NCBI GenBank assembly: GCA_021828185.1
Contig: JAKASI010000002.1
Coordinates: 248,001-312,000 of the forward strand
Direction: 5' to 3'
Length of the DNA stretch: 64,000 bases
Source: an archaeon
Lineage (GTDB): Archaea > Thermoproteota > Nitrososphaeria > Nitrososphaerales > UBA183
Positions 40,364 through 48,865 of the stretch are shown in pieces (the stretch's first letter is position 1; each line of letters starts with the position of its first letter). The position numbers and the translations under genes are program-made. Below the pieces are notes generated by a model. It was not told the DNA's origin, did not search any database, and was given only the letters and a program-made list of their open reading frames with translations.

Positions 40364-41292
40364 GTCCTGAAGTCTGGGCCTACTCGGAGAGCGAGGCGGT
40401 CTCCAACGAGGTCGCGTCCGCGGCCGCGGAGGTCGCCAAGGGGAGCTCCTTCCAGGCCGTGGTCGTAGAGGTCGGGGCAAGCCGGGGCGGGGTCAAGGCA
40501 CCGGGGACGAAGCTCCTCCTCAGGGGCCCGGGAGGCACCGAGTCTTCTCCCGAAGTCGCTGCCGAAGCGATCGCAAGGGCGGCCAAGGAGAAGCACCCCG
40601 CGGCGATTCTGATTGGTGCGACGAGGGACGGGAGAGAGGTGGCGTCAAGGCTCGCGGCCAAGCTGAACGTCGGCTGCCTTTCCGAGGTGACCAAGGTCGC
40701 ATCCGACGGCAAGACCCTCGCCGGCGAGCGGAATGCCTTCGCGGGGAAGGTCGTTGCCAAGGTCGAATGCGTCCTCCCGGCGGTCGCGACCATCAAGGTC
40801 GGTTACTATCCTGCGACCGACTCGTCCCCGCAGGGTGAGTCGGAGGTCGACGTCGGCGCGGTCCAGGGGCTCGTCAGGGTCGTCCGGAGGGACAAGAAGG
40901 CGGTGGGAGCGGTCGACCTGAAGTCTGCCAAGGTGATAGTCTCGGCAGGAAGGGGGGTGAAGAAGAAGGAGGACCTTCCGATGCTCGAAGACCTGGCGGA
41001 GGGCATGCACGGAGCGCTCGGGTGCTCTAGGCCCCTCTCCTCGGACCTCGGGTGGCTCCCGGAGGAACACCACATCGGGCTCACCGGCATCACCGTGAAG
41101 CCGGACCTCTACCTGGCGATCGGCATCTCGGGGCAGCTCCAGCACACCGCCGGGATGAAGGACTCCAAGGTGGTGGCCGCCATCAACACCGACAAGGACG
41201 CCCCCATATTCCAGGCCTCGGACTACGGCATCGTCGGAGACCTGTACCAGCTCGTCCCGGCTATCAAGCGGGCGCTGGCTGCCAGACACTAG
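40360..41292 (+). CDS. etfA: electron transfer flavoprotein alpha subunit
   Basis: The 310-residue protein starts with GTG at 40360, overlapping the etfB TGA. The C-terminal FAD-binding domain is clear: VIVSAGRGVKKKEDLPMLED, GALGCSRPLSSDLGWLPEEH, IGLTGITVKPDLYLAIGISG, QLQHTAGMKDSKVVAAINTD and DAPIFQASDYGIVGDLYQLV. EtfA holds the FAD that passes electrons on to the membrane iron-sulfur oxidoreductase, here encoded next at 41348. Confidence 0.95.
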   Translation: MSPEVWAYSESEAVSNEVASAAAEVAKGSSFQAVVVEVGASRGGVKAPGTKLLLRGPGGTESSPEVAAEAIARAAKEKHPAAILIGATRDGREVASRLAAKLNVGCLSEVTKVASDGKTLAGERNAFAGKVVAKVECVLPAVATIKVGYYPATDSSPQGESEVDVGAVQGLVRVVRRDKKAVGAVDLKSAKVIVSAGRGVKKKEDLPMLEDLAEGMHGALGCSRPLSSDLGWLPEEHHIGLTGITVKPDLYLAIGISGQLQHTAGMKDSKVVAAINTDKDAPIFQASDYGIVGDLYQLVPAIKRALAARH

Positions 41293-41347
41293 GCAGACCT
41301 CGTCTCGGGGAACAGGCTTTAAGCCCGCGAAAATGCGCTCGTGAAAC

Positions 41348-43171
41348 ATGGCAGGGCTCGACCTCGGGTACCTGGCCGTCTACCTGACCAGCCTGGCAAG
41401 CGTAGTGGTATTCGGGTACGCGATACTCAGTCAGGCGCGCAGGATCGGCGTGAGCCTCGCGCCGGGGCGGCTCCTCGGGCTCGCGAAGGACGAGACCCGC
41501 CGGCTGATGTCAGGTGACTCCGTCTTCCTGATGCACCTCTCCATTGCGCTGGGGATAGGGGTGTCAATCGCCAACGCGGTCCTCGACCCGGTCATGGGCT
41601 ACCTCGTCCCGTTGATGGTCCTCTTCTTGGTGGTCTCGGTCCCCCTCATCATCGGACTCGTGGCTGCCTTCGTCTGGCGGGTGCAGGTGTACGTCCGCAG
41701 CAAGAGGGAAGAGAGGTACCTGAAGTCGGCGGGGTCTTTCACCTCCGCCTCCACCCTTCTCCAGGTCGTTCTCATGGTGGCTGTCGCGCTCACCTGCTCC
41801 GAGCTCGTCCTCCTCTGGTTCCCTTCTCTGGCCCCGGTGGGGGAGTCTGTGGGGGTGGCCAGGAATCTTCTGGTGGCGGTCTACTACAGCAGGCCGAGCG
41901 CCAACCTGGTGGCGAACTTCGACCGGCCTCTTGCGGCGCTGAAGACCCCCTTCAACCTCGGGGACGTGATGGCAGGAAAGGTGGACCCCTCGCAGGTCAG
42001 CGTGGGGGTGGGGAAGATCTCCGAGTTCAACTCCCACGAGCGCCTTTCCTTCGACTCCTGCGTCGAGATCGGGGCGTGCGAAGCAGCCTGTCCGGCCACA
42101 GCGGCCGGGCGCCCTCTCTCTCCTCGGGTCCTGGTGAGGAAGGTCAGCCTCCTCGCGAAGGGACCTCAGGACGGAGAGGCCGACCCTTTCACGACCGTGG
42201 GGGATGACGAGCTCTGGTCTTGCACCAGCTGCGGAGCCTGCGTGGCCAGCTGCCCCGTCAGCGTGAAGCACCTCGACGTGATCTACGAGCTGAGGCGGGA
42301 CCTGGTCGCCAAGGGGAAGCTGGACAAGGAGAAGACTGCGATACTTGAAAACCTCGGCCAGACCCACAACCCCTACGGTTTCAGGAATGAGACGAGGGGG
42401 GACTGGGCCCAGGGCCTGGGGATCGACACCCTGGCGACGAACCCCAGGGCCGAGTACCTGTACTGGGTCGGGTGCATCTCGTCTTTCGACCAGAGGGCCC
42501 AGCGGATCGCCAGGGCTCTCGCGAAGATACTGAAGCAGGCTGGGGCGTCGTTCGCCATCCTCGGCTCCGAGGAGATGTGCGTCGGAGACCCGGCCCGCAG
42601 GCTCGGCGAAGAGGGAAGGTACCAGGAGCTCGCCTTCCAGAACATCGAGAAGCTCAACTCCTACGGAGTGAAGAAGATCATCGCGACCTGCCCCCACTGC
42701 TTCAACGCCCTCAAGAACGAGTACCCCCAGTTCGGAGGAAAATACGAGGTGGTGTACCACACCCAGCTAATCTCGGACCTTATCCGAGAGGGGCGGGTGA
42801 AGGTCCCGCCCGACAGGATCCGGAACGTCTCCGCGACCCTCCACGACGCCTGCTACGCCACCCGGTACAACAACGTGTTTGACGAGCCCAGGGAGATGCT
42901 CCGTGCCTCTGTCTCGGAAGTCAGGGAGATGGGAAGGAGGAAGGAGAAGACGTTCTGCTGCGGCGCGGGCGGGTCAAACTACTGGTACAAGGTCCCCCAG
43001 CAGCGCTCCATCGCCGGGATCCGGACCGAGGAGGCCAGGAAGACCGGGGCCAAGGAGATAGCGACGGAGTGCCCCTTCTGCCTCTCCATGCTGGACGACA
43101 CGACCAGGGTCATGAACACGGGGATGGAAGTGAAGGACGTGGCTGAGATAGTCGCCGAGTGCCTGACATAG
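41348..43171 (+). CDS. etfD: membrane-bound ETF:quinone iron-sulfur oxidoreductase (EtfD/HdrD-like)
   Basis: The 607-residue protein has about five N-terminal membrane helices (residues 8-180, a NarI-like cytochrome b domain), a ferredoxin domain, and two CCG domains (GCISSFDQRAQRIARALAKI..., FCCGAGGSNYWYK). It is known in bacteria and archaea to carry electrons from EtfAB to the quinone pool. One cluster motif is complete (C292, C295, C298, C302: CTSCGACVASCP). The other reads C238-VEI-GAC-EAAC, where residue 241, normally Cys, is Ile, so it may hold a 3Fe-4S or altered cluster. It follows etfA by 55 nt. Confidence 0.88.
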   Translation: MAGLDLGYLAVYLTSLASVVVFGYAILSQARRIGVSLAPGRLLGLAKDETRRLMSGDSVFLMHLSIALGIGVSIANAVLDPVMGYLVPLMVLFLVVSVPLIIGLVAAFVWRVQVYVRSKREERYLKSAGSFTSASTLLQVVLMVAVALTCSELVLLWFPSLAPVGESVGVARNLLVAVYYSRPSANLVANFDRPLAALKTPFNLGDVMAGKVDPSQVSVGVGKISEFNSHERLSFDSCVEIGACEAACPATAAGRPLSPRVLVRKVSLLAKGPQDGEADPFTTVGDDELWSCTSCGACVASCPVSVKHLDVIYELRRDLVAKGKLDKEKTAILENLGQTHNPYGFRNETRGDWAQGLGIDTLATNPRAEYLYWVGCISSFDQRAQRIARALAKILKQAGASFAILGSEEMCVGDPARRLGEEGRYQELAFQNIEKLNSYGVKKIIATCPHCFNALKNEYPQFGGKYEVVYHTQLISDLIREGRVKVPPDRIRNVSATLHDACYATRYNNVFDEPREMLRASVSEVREMGRRKEKTFCCGAGGSNYWYKVPQQRSIAGIRTEEARKTGAKEIATECPFCLSMLDDTTRVMNTGMEVKDVAEIVAECLT

Positions 43172-43172
43172 G

Positions 43173-44987
43173 TCAGGGGCCCGGCGCGGTCCGGTCCTCG
43201 CTGCGGCGCGCGACCTTCCCTCCCCCCGTCGGAAGCGTGCGCAGCACTTCGTCGAGGGTCGGCCGGGGGCCCGAGCCAGTGCCGGTGAGGTCCCTGAGGA
43301 CCCGCTTGGCCGTGTCGGACCCTTTCTCCCTCTGGGGCCGCAGGACCAGGTATGGGGATGCCCGTCCTCGTATGGCGTCCTCCGGTCCTGCGACGGCCCT
43401 CCCCTCCCCGTCGACACCGATGGCGATTTCGACGAGGATCTTCGGCACGAAGTTCTTCTTGCCTGTGATTGCGAAGCTCCCCCTCTGCAGATACTCGCCG
43501 CTAGGGGCAGCGGTCCTGACCTGCTCCGGCCGCACCCAGTAGGCGTCTGCAGACCCGAGCCCGGTCTTCCATGCGCTGCTGAACGCCACCGTCGCCTGGG
43601 CGACCTGCCTGACCTCCTCGTCCTCCTGCTCCCTCCCCCCCTTCAGGATGAAGAACGGGGAGCCGAAGAGGTCCGCGTGATAGACCGTGTCGGCATCCTC
43701 CAGGTGCCTGCTGATGAGCGTGGAGTTCGTCTGGGCGTCCCTTCCGCCCACTGCGAGTTTTCCACGGCTCGTGAAGAACCATCTGAACCTCTCGTACCAT
43801 TCCTGCTTCCGAACCGAAAGGGGCCTCGTCTGCCTAGGCCCTCTGGGGCGGGCCCTGGGGACCTTCTTCTCCAGTTTGTCCGCTGCTTCGACAGCCTCGG
43901 CGGATTTCAGCTCGAGCTTCTTCGCCTGATCGAACAGCAGAGACGAGACCGACGCCGGAGAACCAGGCTCCCTCGAAGACCTCACCCCGGAGTCCCGGAG
44001 GATGCGGGTCGCCTCCTCGATGGTGGACGAACGAGCCCTGGCGGCGGCGGCCCTCAGCTTCGACGCTTCCGCCAGTCGCGACGAAGATTCCGCCCTCAGT
44101 CTCGATATGGTCACCTCCATCTCCTTCCGCCTCGTCTCCTGGGGCGACTCCGCCACCGGTTCTGCCTGGGCTTCCTGCAGGAAGAGCCGGTCGCAGAGCT
44201 CAGAAAGGGTCTCGGCCGAGTCCTTCACGTTCAGCCCCGTCGGCGGGAAGACGAAGATCTCGTCCCCCCTCGGGGTCTCGCAGATGCATGGCCTCGGTCG
44301 CTCCCGGGCCTCCTTCACCATCTCCGTGAGGGTCCGGACGACCTCCGACCCTCTGCCCTCGAGGTCGGAAGAGGGGGAGCCATCGGTGAGTCTCAGCCGC
44401 GCGAGACACTCGGACACGTACTTGCGGGGGAGGGCAACGTGTCTGCCGATTGCGCTCCCGGCCGTCTTCTCCTCCTTCAGCATCGCGGCTACGTCTTCTT
44501 CTCGGAGCCCGGCTGGGCTCAGACGTGTCTGGGCCGGGGGCCTGTAGACTGAACCCTTCGTCACCCTCCTGGCCGGGGTCCGCACCTCATGCAGCGCGGT
44601 CCGGATTCCCCCGGCTGCATCGGTAACCACCACGTTCCCGGGCGGCATCAGCTCGACGATCAGCGTGCGCTTCTCCTTGCCCTCGAACTCCAGCTCAAAG
44701 ATCCGATCAAGGCCGACCTGGCTCGCGCCGACGAACCTTGACCTCTCGAGCTCAGACCTGAGCTGGGTGGTGAACTCGGTGGTCTCGGTCCTCTCTTTCA
44801 CGCTCCTGGAGAGCCAGACGCCCCGCTTCGGAGAGACGACCAGCCAGAGGTCTTCCGCCTCAGGCTTCCTGAAACGGAAAAGCTGAGACCCCCCGAGCCT
44901 GTGAATATTGTTAATATACGTGCCTCGAAGCGCCGCTCCTACTTCATTGAGCAGCCCCAAGACTTCGAAGCCCGACAGCTCGGCCAT
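43173..44987 (-). CDS. Rqc2/NEMF/FbpA-family ribosome quality-control protein
   Basis: From ATG 44987 (MAELSGFEVLGLLNEVGAAL) the protein is 604 residues with the NFACT layout: NFACT-N domain (about 1-190, with FRFRKPEAEDLWLVVSPKRG), helix-hairpin-helix region, a long coiled coil (ETRRKEMEVTISRLRAESSS on), and NFACT-R (WYERFRWFFTSRGKLAVGGR, DLFGSPFFILKGG) . Rqc2 binds peptidyl-tRNA-blocked large subunits and can add C-terminal tails. A TATA-like TTTGATAAGC lies 25 nt upstream of ATG 44987. That ATG overlaps the ATG of the divergent gene by two bases. A longer frame from 45065 is less likely. Confidence 0.9.
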   Translation of the reverse strand: MAELSGFEVLGLLNEVGAALRGTYINNIHRLGGSQLFRFRKPEAEDLWLVVSPKRGVWLSRSVKERTETTEFTTQLRSELERSRFVGASQVGLDRIFELEFEGKEKRTLIVELMPPGNVVVTDAAGGIRTALHEVRTPARRVTKGSVYRPPAQTRLSPAGLREEDVAAMLKEEKTAGSAIGRHVALPRKYVSECLARLRLTDGSPSSDLEGRGSEVVRTLTEMVKEARERPRPCICETPRGDEIFVFPPTGLNVKDSAETLSELCDRLFLQEAQAEPVAESPQETRRKEMEVTISRLRAESSSRLAEASKLRAAAARARSSTIEEATRILRDSGVRSSREPGSPASVSSLLFDQAKKLELKSAEAVEAADKLEKKVPRARPRGPRQTRPLSVRKQEWYERFRWFFTSRGKLAVGGRDAQTNSTLISRHLEDADTVYHADLFGSPFFILKGGREQEDEEVRQVAQATVAFSSAWKTGLGSADAYWVRPEQVRTAAPSGEYLQRGSFAITGKKNFVPKILVEIAIGVDGEGRAVAGPEDAIRGRASPYLVLRPQREKGSDTAKRVLRDLTGTGSGPRPTLDEVLRTLPTGGGKVARRSEDRTAPGP

Positions 44988-45291
44988 GAAGCCTCTGCCG
45001 TCGCTTGCGTTTGATAAGCTATACTGGACCAGGATAGGCTCCGCCGTGCTCGCAGGGGTGCTCACCCAGGTCCTTCAGAACTCGGCCGGGACGGACTGGA
45101 CCATCGGACTCACCATAGGCATCGGAGTGTACCTTCTGACCTACTACGCTGCGCTTTTCACCTGGTATCGAGGAATCCCGAGGGAGCAACAGGGGAAGGT
45201 GTACAGCACCGGCGTAGGTGGCTACGTGATGACCTTCCTGTTCACCTGGATGCTCTTCTTCACGCTGCAGACTGTTGGCTACTCGATATGA
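44986..45291 (+). CDS. 101-residue three-helix membrane protein
   Basis: From ATG 44986 (MKPLPSLAFDKLYWTRIGSA) the product has three membrane helices: IGSAVLAGVLTQVL, WTIGLTIGIGVYLLTYYAAL and GYVMTFLFTWMLFFTLQTVG. I recognise no named family; similar small proteins with an Arg-Gly pair (WYRGIPREQQGKVY) occur in archaea, with unknown role. The start codon overlaps that of the divergent Rqc2 gene in CATG, so its promoter must lie inside the Rqc2 coding region; TTAATATACG at about 44912-44921 is a candidate. Confidence 0.6.
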   Translation: MKPLPSLAFDKLYWTRIGSAVLAGVLTQVLQNSAGTDWTIGLTIGIGVYLLTYYAALFTWYRGIPREQQGKVYSTGVGGYVMTFLFTWMLFFTLQTVGYSI

Positions 45292-45595
45292 GCTTCGAGT
45301 AGTTCACCAGGGTCTCGGCGTACCCCGCGTCGAATTCGTCCGCCATCTGGCTGGCACTGATGGACTTCGCCGCCCTTTCGATTCTGCCCGTGTCCCAGGT
45401 CTGCATCGTCCCCTCCTTCGCCTTCGACATGCTCGCATAGATTCCTGTCGCAGCGAAGAGCCCTCCCTTCTCCCTTTCAGACCTCACTTCGGGGGTCAGC
45501 GCCTGGATCTTGCGCTTGGCCTCCTCGAGGTCTGACCTCTTCAGTGAGTCGAGTATGGATGCGATGCTGGCCTGCACGACTTTGCTCGTGAGCAC
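45260..45595 (-). CDS. 111-residue helical protein of unknown function
   Basis: The protein (GTG 45595: VLTSKVVQASIASILDSLKR) is helical, with DLEEAKRKIQALTPEVRSER, GLFAATGIYASMSKAKEG and AKSISASQMADEFDAGYAET. No family is recognised. A frame to TTG 45625 is open, but TTAAATAT at about 45609-45616 reads as the TATA box, so a start downstream of it is preferred; spacing is short, so GTG 45577 is also possible. The 3' end overlaps the convergent membrane gene by 32 nt. Confidence 0.55.
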   Translation of the reverse strand: MLTSKVVQASIASILDSLKRSDLEEAKRKIQALTPEVRSEREKGGLFAATGIYASMSKAKEGTMQTWDTGRIERAAKSISASQMADEFDAGYAETLVNYSKLISSSQQSAA

Positions 45596-45661
45596 GCCCA
45601 AGAGACGATATTTAACATTGTTCAACTCCGAGGCTCAAAATAGTTCAACAATCGGTCACTT

Positions 45662-46393
45662 TCAGTCGACGCCTGCAGCGCCTACCTCGGCCACCGCATG
45701 CCTTCCGGAACCGACGACGGAGGCCCTCACCTTCCCTCCCTCCCTCTCGAGCAGGACCGTCGTCTGGACGAGCTGGTCCACGGTCCTGCCTCCTATCCCG
45801 ACGTCCTGCTGGTCTCCGAAGGTCACCCTGTTCGTGAGGAGATACGCTCTCCCGTTGAGATAGGCGTCCCGCGCCATCTCGCTAAGGTGGACGTTCAGGG
45901 CCGCCTGCCTGCTCGACAGGTTCGACCTCCCCGGGAACTCGAGTGAGAAGTTCCGGGTCAGGGTGTCAACCACCACGAAGGCCGCCGATGCCGTCGCCCC
46001 CCTGGTCTGCATCATCCTGATGGTCTCCATCTGTTCCGGGGCGGAGTCAGACCTGACATAGACGATTCTGTTGAGGATCCCGTCGGGCTCCAGCCCTCTC
46101 GCCTTGGCCATCTCCTCCACCCTCTCGGGCCTGAACGAGCCCTCGGTGTCGATGAACAGGGCCCTCCTCCCTGCCTGGGCGCAGCGCATGGCCGACTGCA
46201 TCGCGATCTGGGTCTTCCCGCTGTTGCTGCGCCCGTACAGCAGAGTGATGGTCCCCGCCCTGCACCCTCCCCCAAGGAGGGCGTCCAGGTTCTTCGAGCC
46301 TGTGACGAAGGTCGGGAAGGAAGCGAGCCGCCTGATCGCCCCGTCCGCAGTCTCCAGCGAGCCTGACGTCTTGTCCCCGGACCCCCGATGCAC
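45662..46393 (-). CDS. radB: RadB recombinase paralogue
   Basis: The 243-residue protein is a RecA/RadA-fold ATPase without the N-terminal HhH domain, as in RadB. It has Walker A GRSNSGKTQIAMQS, IDTEGSFRPERVEEMA, Walker B AFVVVDTLTR and the C-terminal QLVQTTVLLEREGGKVRAS. RadB assists recombination and repair with RadA, which is encoded at 15179 here. It starts with ATG 46393 and is divergent from the LSm gene. Confidence 0.88.
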   Translation of the reverse strand: MHRGSGDKTSGSLETADGAIRRLASFPTFVTGSKNLDALLGGGCRAGTITLLYGRSNSGKTQIAMQSAMRCAQAGRRALFIDTEGSFRPERVEEMAKARGLEPDGILNRIVYVRSDSAPEQMETIRMMQTRGATASAAFVVVDTLTRNFSLEFPGRSNLSSRQAALNVHLSEMARDAYLNGRAYLLTNRVTFGDQQDVGIGGRTVDQLVQTTVLLEREGGKVRASVVGSGRHAVAEVGAAGVD

Positions 46394-46453
46394 TCGCTTT
46401 CACTACCGATGTCTTTTTAACTGTGAGGAGGCGGCCTGCGGAAAAGTTCTGAA

Positions 46454-46705
46454 GTGAATCCGCCGACTCCTTCGCAGACAAAGCGACCGCTCACCATCCT
46501 GCAGAAGGCCACAAACAAGCAGGTCTCGGTGAGGCTCAAGAACGAGATCGAGTACAAGGGGAAGATGGCCAACGTCGACCCGTACATGAACGTCATTATC
46601 GTAGACGCGGAGGAGACAGAGAACGGCTCGAAGGTCGCGAACTACGGCAAGGTCGTCATCCGCGGGAACAACGTCCTCTACGTCAAGATAGAGGACCGAC
46701 TCTGA
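46454..46705 (+). CDS. LSm/Sm-like archaeal RNA-binding protein (SmAP)
   Basis: The 83-residue protein from GTG 46454 is a single Sm fold: Sm1 motif LQKATNKQVSVRLKNEIEYK with GKMANVDPYMNVIIVDA, and Sm2 motif GKVVIRGNNVLYV. Sm proteins form heptameric rings that bind U-rich RNA. It is upstream of the SAM synthetase gene on the same strand, 17 nt away, so probably co-transcribed. Confidence 0.93.
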   Translation: MNPPTPSQTKRPLTILQKATNKQVSVRLKNEIEYKGKMANVDPYMNVIIVDAEETENGSKVANYGKVVIRGNNVLYVKIEDRL

Positions 46706-46722
46706 GGGGGTCCGCTTCCCGG

Positions 46723-47934
46723 GTGCGGAGGCCTCTGCACGTAGAGGAGATTAGGGGCCACGCCGTGGCCGACCTGGACGTCGAAATAGTCGAACGAAAG
46801 GGGAAGGGGCACCCCGACAGCCTGATCGACGGAGCATCCGAGGCCGTTTCTCTCGGCCTCAGCAGGTACTACCAGGACCGCTTCGGGGCGATCCTCCACC
46901 ACAACGTGGACAAGGGGATCCTGGTCGGGGGGAAGTCGGACCCACGCTTCGGAGGTGGGAAGGTCCTCTCGCCCATCTACCTGATGGTCGCCGGGAGGGC
47001 CACCGATACCGTCCCCTTCGGAGGGAAGGATGTCAGGGTCCCTGTGGAAGAGATAGCCAGGAAGTCGATTCGCGGGTTCATCAGGGAGACCATGCGCTTC
47101 CTGGACCCGGACAGACACATGGTCATCGACACGAAGATCAAGCAGGGGTCACGCGACCTGGTGGCCGTCTTCATGAGGAAGGGGGCCATGCCCGTCTCGA
47201 ACGACACGTCGATCGGGGTAGGCTACGCTCCGCTGACCCCCACTGAGACCCTCATCCTGTCGGCAGAGAAGCTGCTCAACTCACACGCTTTCAAGAAGAA
47301 GTACCCTGAGGTCGGAGAGGACGTCAAGGTGATGGGGCTGAGGCGGGGAAAGCGTCTCGAGACCACGGTGGCGGCTGCCATGGTCAGCTCAAAGGTCCCC
47401 GACGCGAGCCACTACACCAGCGTCATCGAGGACGTGTCGGAGGAGTTGGACAGGCTGGCATCGAAGACCAGACTGGATGTCAACTTCAAGTTGAATGCGG
47501 CCGATAACCCCAAGCACGGCGAGTTCTACCTGACCGTCACCGGCACATCGGCAGAGATGGGGGACGACGGGAACACCGGGAGAGGCAACAGGGTCAACGG
47601 GCTCATATCTCCCATGAGGCAGTATTCCATGGAGGCGACGGCAGGGAAGAACCCCGTGAACCACACAGGCAAGATACTCAACGCCCTGGCGGTCCTCACC
47701 GCCAGGGATATTGTGAAGAAGGTCCCGACAGTCAGGGAGACATATGTCAGGATCCTCAGCAGAATCGGGAGACCCATAGACCAGCCTCTCATAGCCAGCG
47801 CCGCAGTGGTGATGGAGCGCGGTTCCAGGATGTCCGCAGTCGAAGGGGACATCGAGTCGATAATGAACGACTCCCTCGGCGACATACGCCGGGTTACGGA
47901 ATTGATACTGCAGAAGAAGATAGAGCTATTCTAG
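46723..47934 (+). CDS. mat: S-adenosylmethionine synthetase, archaeal type
   Basis: The 403-residue protein makes SAM from methionine and ATP. It matches the archaeal MAT family, which is distinct from bacterial MetK: VERKGKGHPDSLIDGASEAV, ILHHNVDKGILVGGKSDPRF, VMGLRRGKRLETTVAAAMVS, DDGNTGRGNRVNGLISPMRQ and GKNPVNHTGKILNALA. It starts with GTG 46723, 17 nt after the LSm stop. Its end overlaps the Rio2 gene by 9 nt, tail to tail. Confidence 0.95.
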   Translation: MRRPLHVEEIRGHAVADLDVEIVERKGKGHPDSLIDGASEAVSLGLSRYYQDRFGAILHHNVDKGILVGGKSDPRFGGGKVLSPIYLMVAGRATDTVPFGGKDVRVPVEEIARKSIRGFIRETMRFLDPDRHMVIDTKIKQGSRDLVAVFMRKGAMPVSNDTSIGVGYAPLTPTETLILSAEKLLNSHAFKKKYPEVGEDVKVMGLRRGKRLETTVAAAMVSSKVPDASHYTSVIEDVSEELDRLASKTRLDVNFKLNAADNPKHGEFYLTVTGTSAEMGDDGNTGRGNRVNGLISPMRQYSMEATAGKNPVNHTGKILNALAVLTARDIVKKVPTVRETYVRILSRIGRPIDQPLIASAAVVMERGSRMSAVEGDIESIMNDSLGDIRRVTELILQKKIELF

Positions 47935-48813
47935 TCCTTTCGCTCTGCCTGTGATGTAGGCGAAGGCGGCATCCGGGTCCAAGTCGATGGCATACGCCCT
48001 CCTGAAAAATGCGACCACCGCCTTCACATCGTGCATCAGCAGCTCGGGACTGTTCGGGTGCGAAGCCTCTACCGCCTGGGGCCAATCGATGAGCCAGACC
48101 GAGGCCCCATCCGATAGGATGTTGTATTCGCTGAGGTCGGCGTTCACTAGCTTGGCCCGGAGATACGCGGTCTGCATTGCTTCAATTATCGTCCGGAGGG
48201 CTGACCCCGGGTTCTCCAGGTAGGGCCGGTTGGACAGCCTTACTCCTGACAGCTCCTCCAAGAGTACGGTGCTCCGGCTATAGGCGATTGTCTTCGGAAA
48301 TGCGGGGGAGAGGCCCTGCAGCTTCCTCAGGGCGTCATATTCCCTCCTGGCGGCATCGTAGTTGGCTGTCATCCAGCTCCGAAAGTCCGCAGATTCTCTC
48401 ACCCTCGTCTTCCTTATGTTGGTGAAGCTCACTCTCCCGATCTTGTAGAACTTCAGGGCGTAGGCCGTCCCCTCTTCGGTAAGTGCCTCGTAGACATCCG
48501 ACTCCTTCCCCTTGGCGATGACCGCTCCCAGCGCGAAGATCAGGTCCTTCTTCACATAGTCCTTCAGGGCCATCACTTCCACCCCTTCCTTGGTCAGCAC
48601 GTACCCGTGTCCTCTCCGCATGATCATCCCCTTCTTCTCGAGCGCGTCGGCTGCGAAACTCACCCGTTCAGGGGGGAGACGGGCCATCCGGGAAATCCTC
48701 CCCAGGTCAGGGGTGCCGGAGCCCGAAGTCGATCGCTCGAGCCCTGCGAGGGTCCTCCACTCCTCTTCCTTCAGTGACTTCAGAGCCCTTGCCGCGCTCT
48801 CGGAGGTGGACAA
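47926..48813 (-). CDS. rio2: Rio2 serine/threonine kinase
   Basis: The 295-residue protein has the Rio2 layout: N-terminal winged helix (about 15-85, RMARLPPERVSFAADALEKK) followed by the RIO kinase domain with the nucleotide lysine in AYALKFYKIGRVSFTNIRKT, catalytic loop NADLSEYNIL and metal site LIDWPQAV. Rio2 acts in late 40S/30S subunit maturation. The catalytic loop has Asn-Ala-Asp instead of the common His-Gly-Asp, within the range seen in Rio2. Confidence 0.9.
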   Translation of the reverse strand: MSTSESAARALKSLKEEEWRTLAGLERSTSGSGTPDLGRISRMARLPPERVSFAADALEKKGMIMRRGHGYVLTKEGVEVMALKDYVKKDLIFALGAVIAKGKESDVYEALTEEGTAYALKFYKIGRVSFTNIRKTRVRESADFRSWMTANYDAARREYDALRKLQGLSPAFPKTIAYSRSTVLLEELSGVRLSNRPYLENPGSALRTIIEAMQTAYLRAKLVNADLSEYNILSDGASVWLIDWPQAVEASHPNSPELLMHDVKAVVAFFRRAYAIDLDPDAAFAYITGRAKGLE

Positions 48814-48865
48814 CTGGCAGCTCGGTGCTCCAGTCCCATGTTATATCAAATGATGCGATAGCCTT

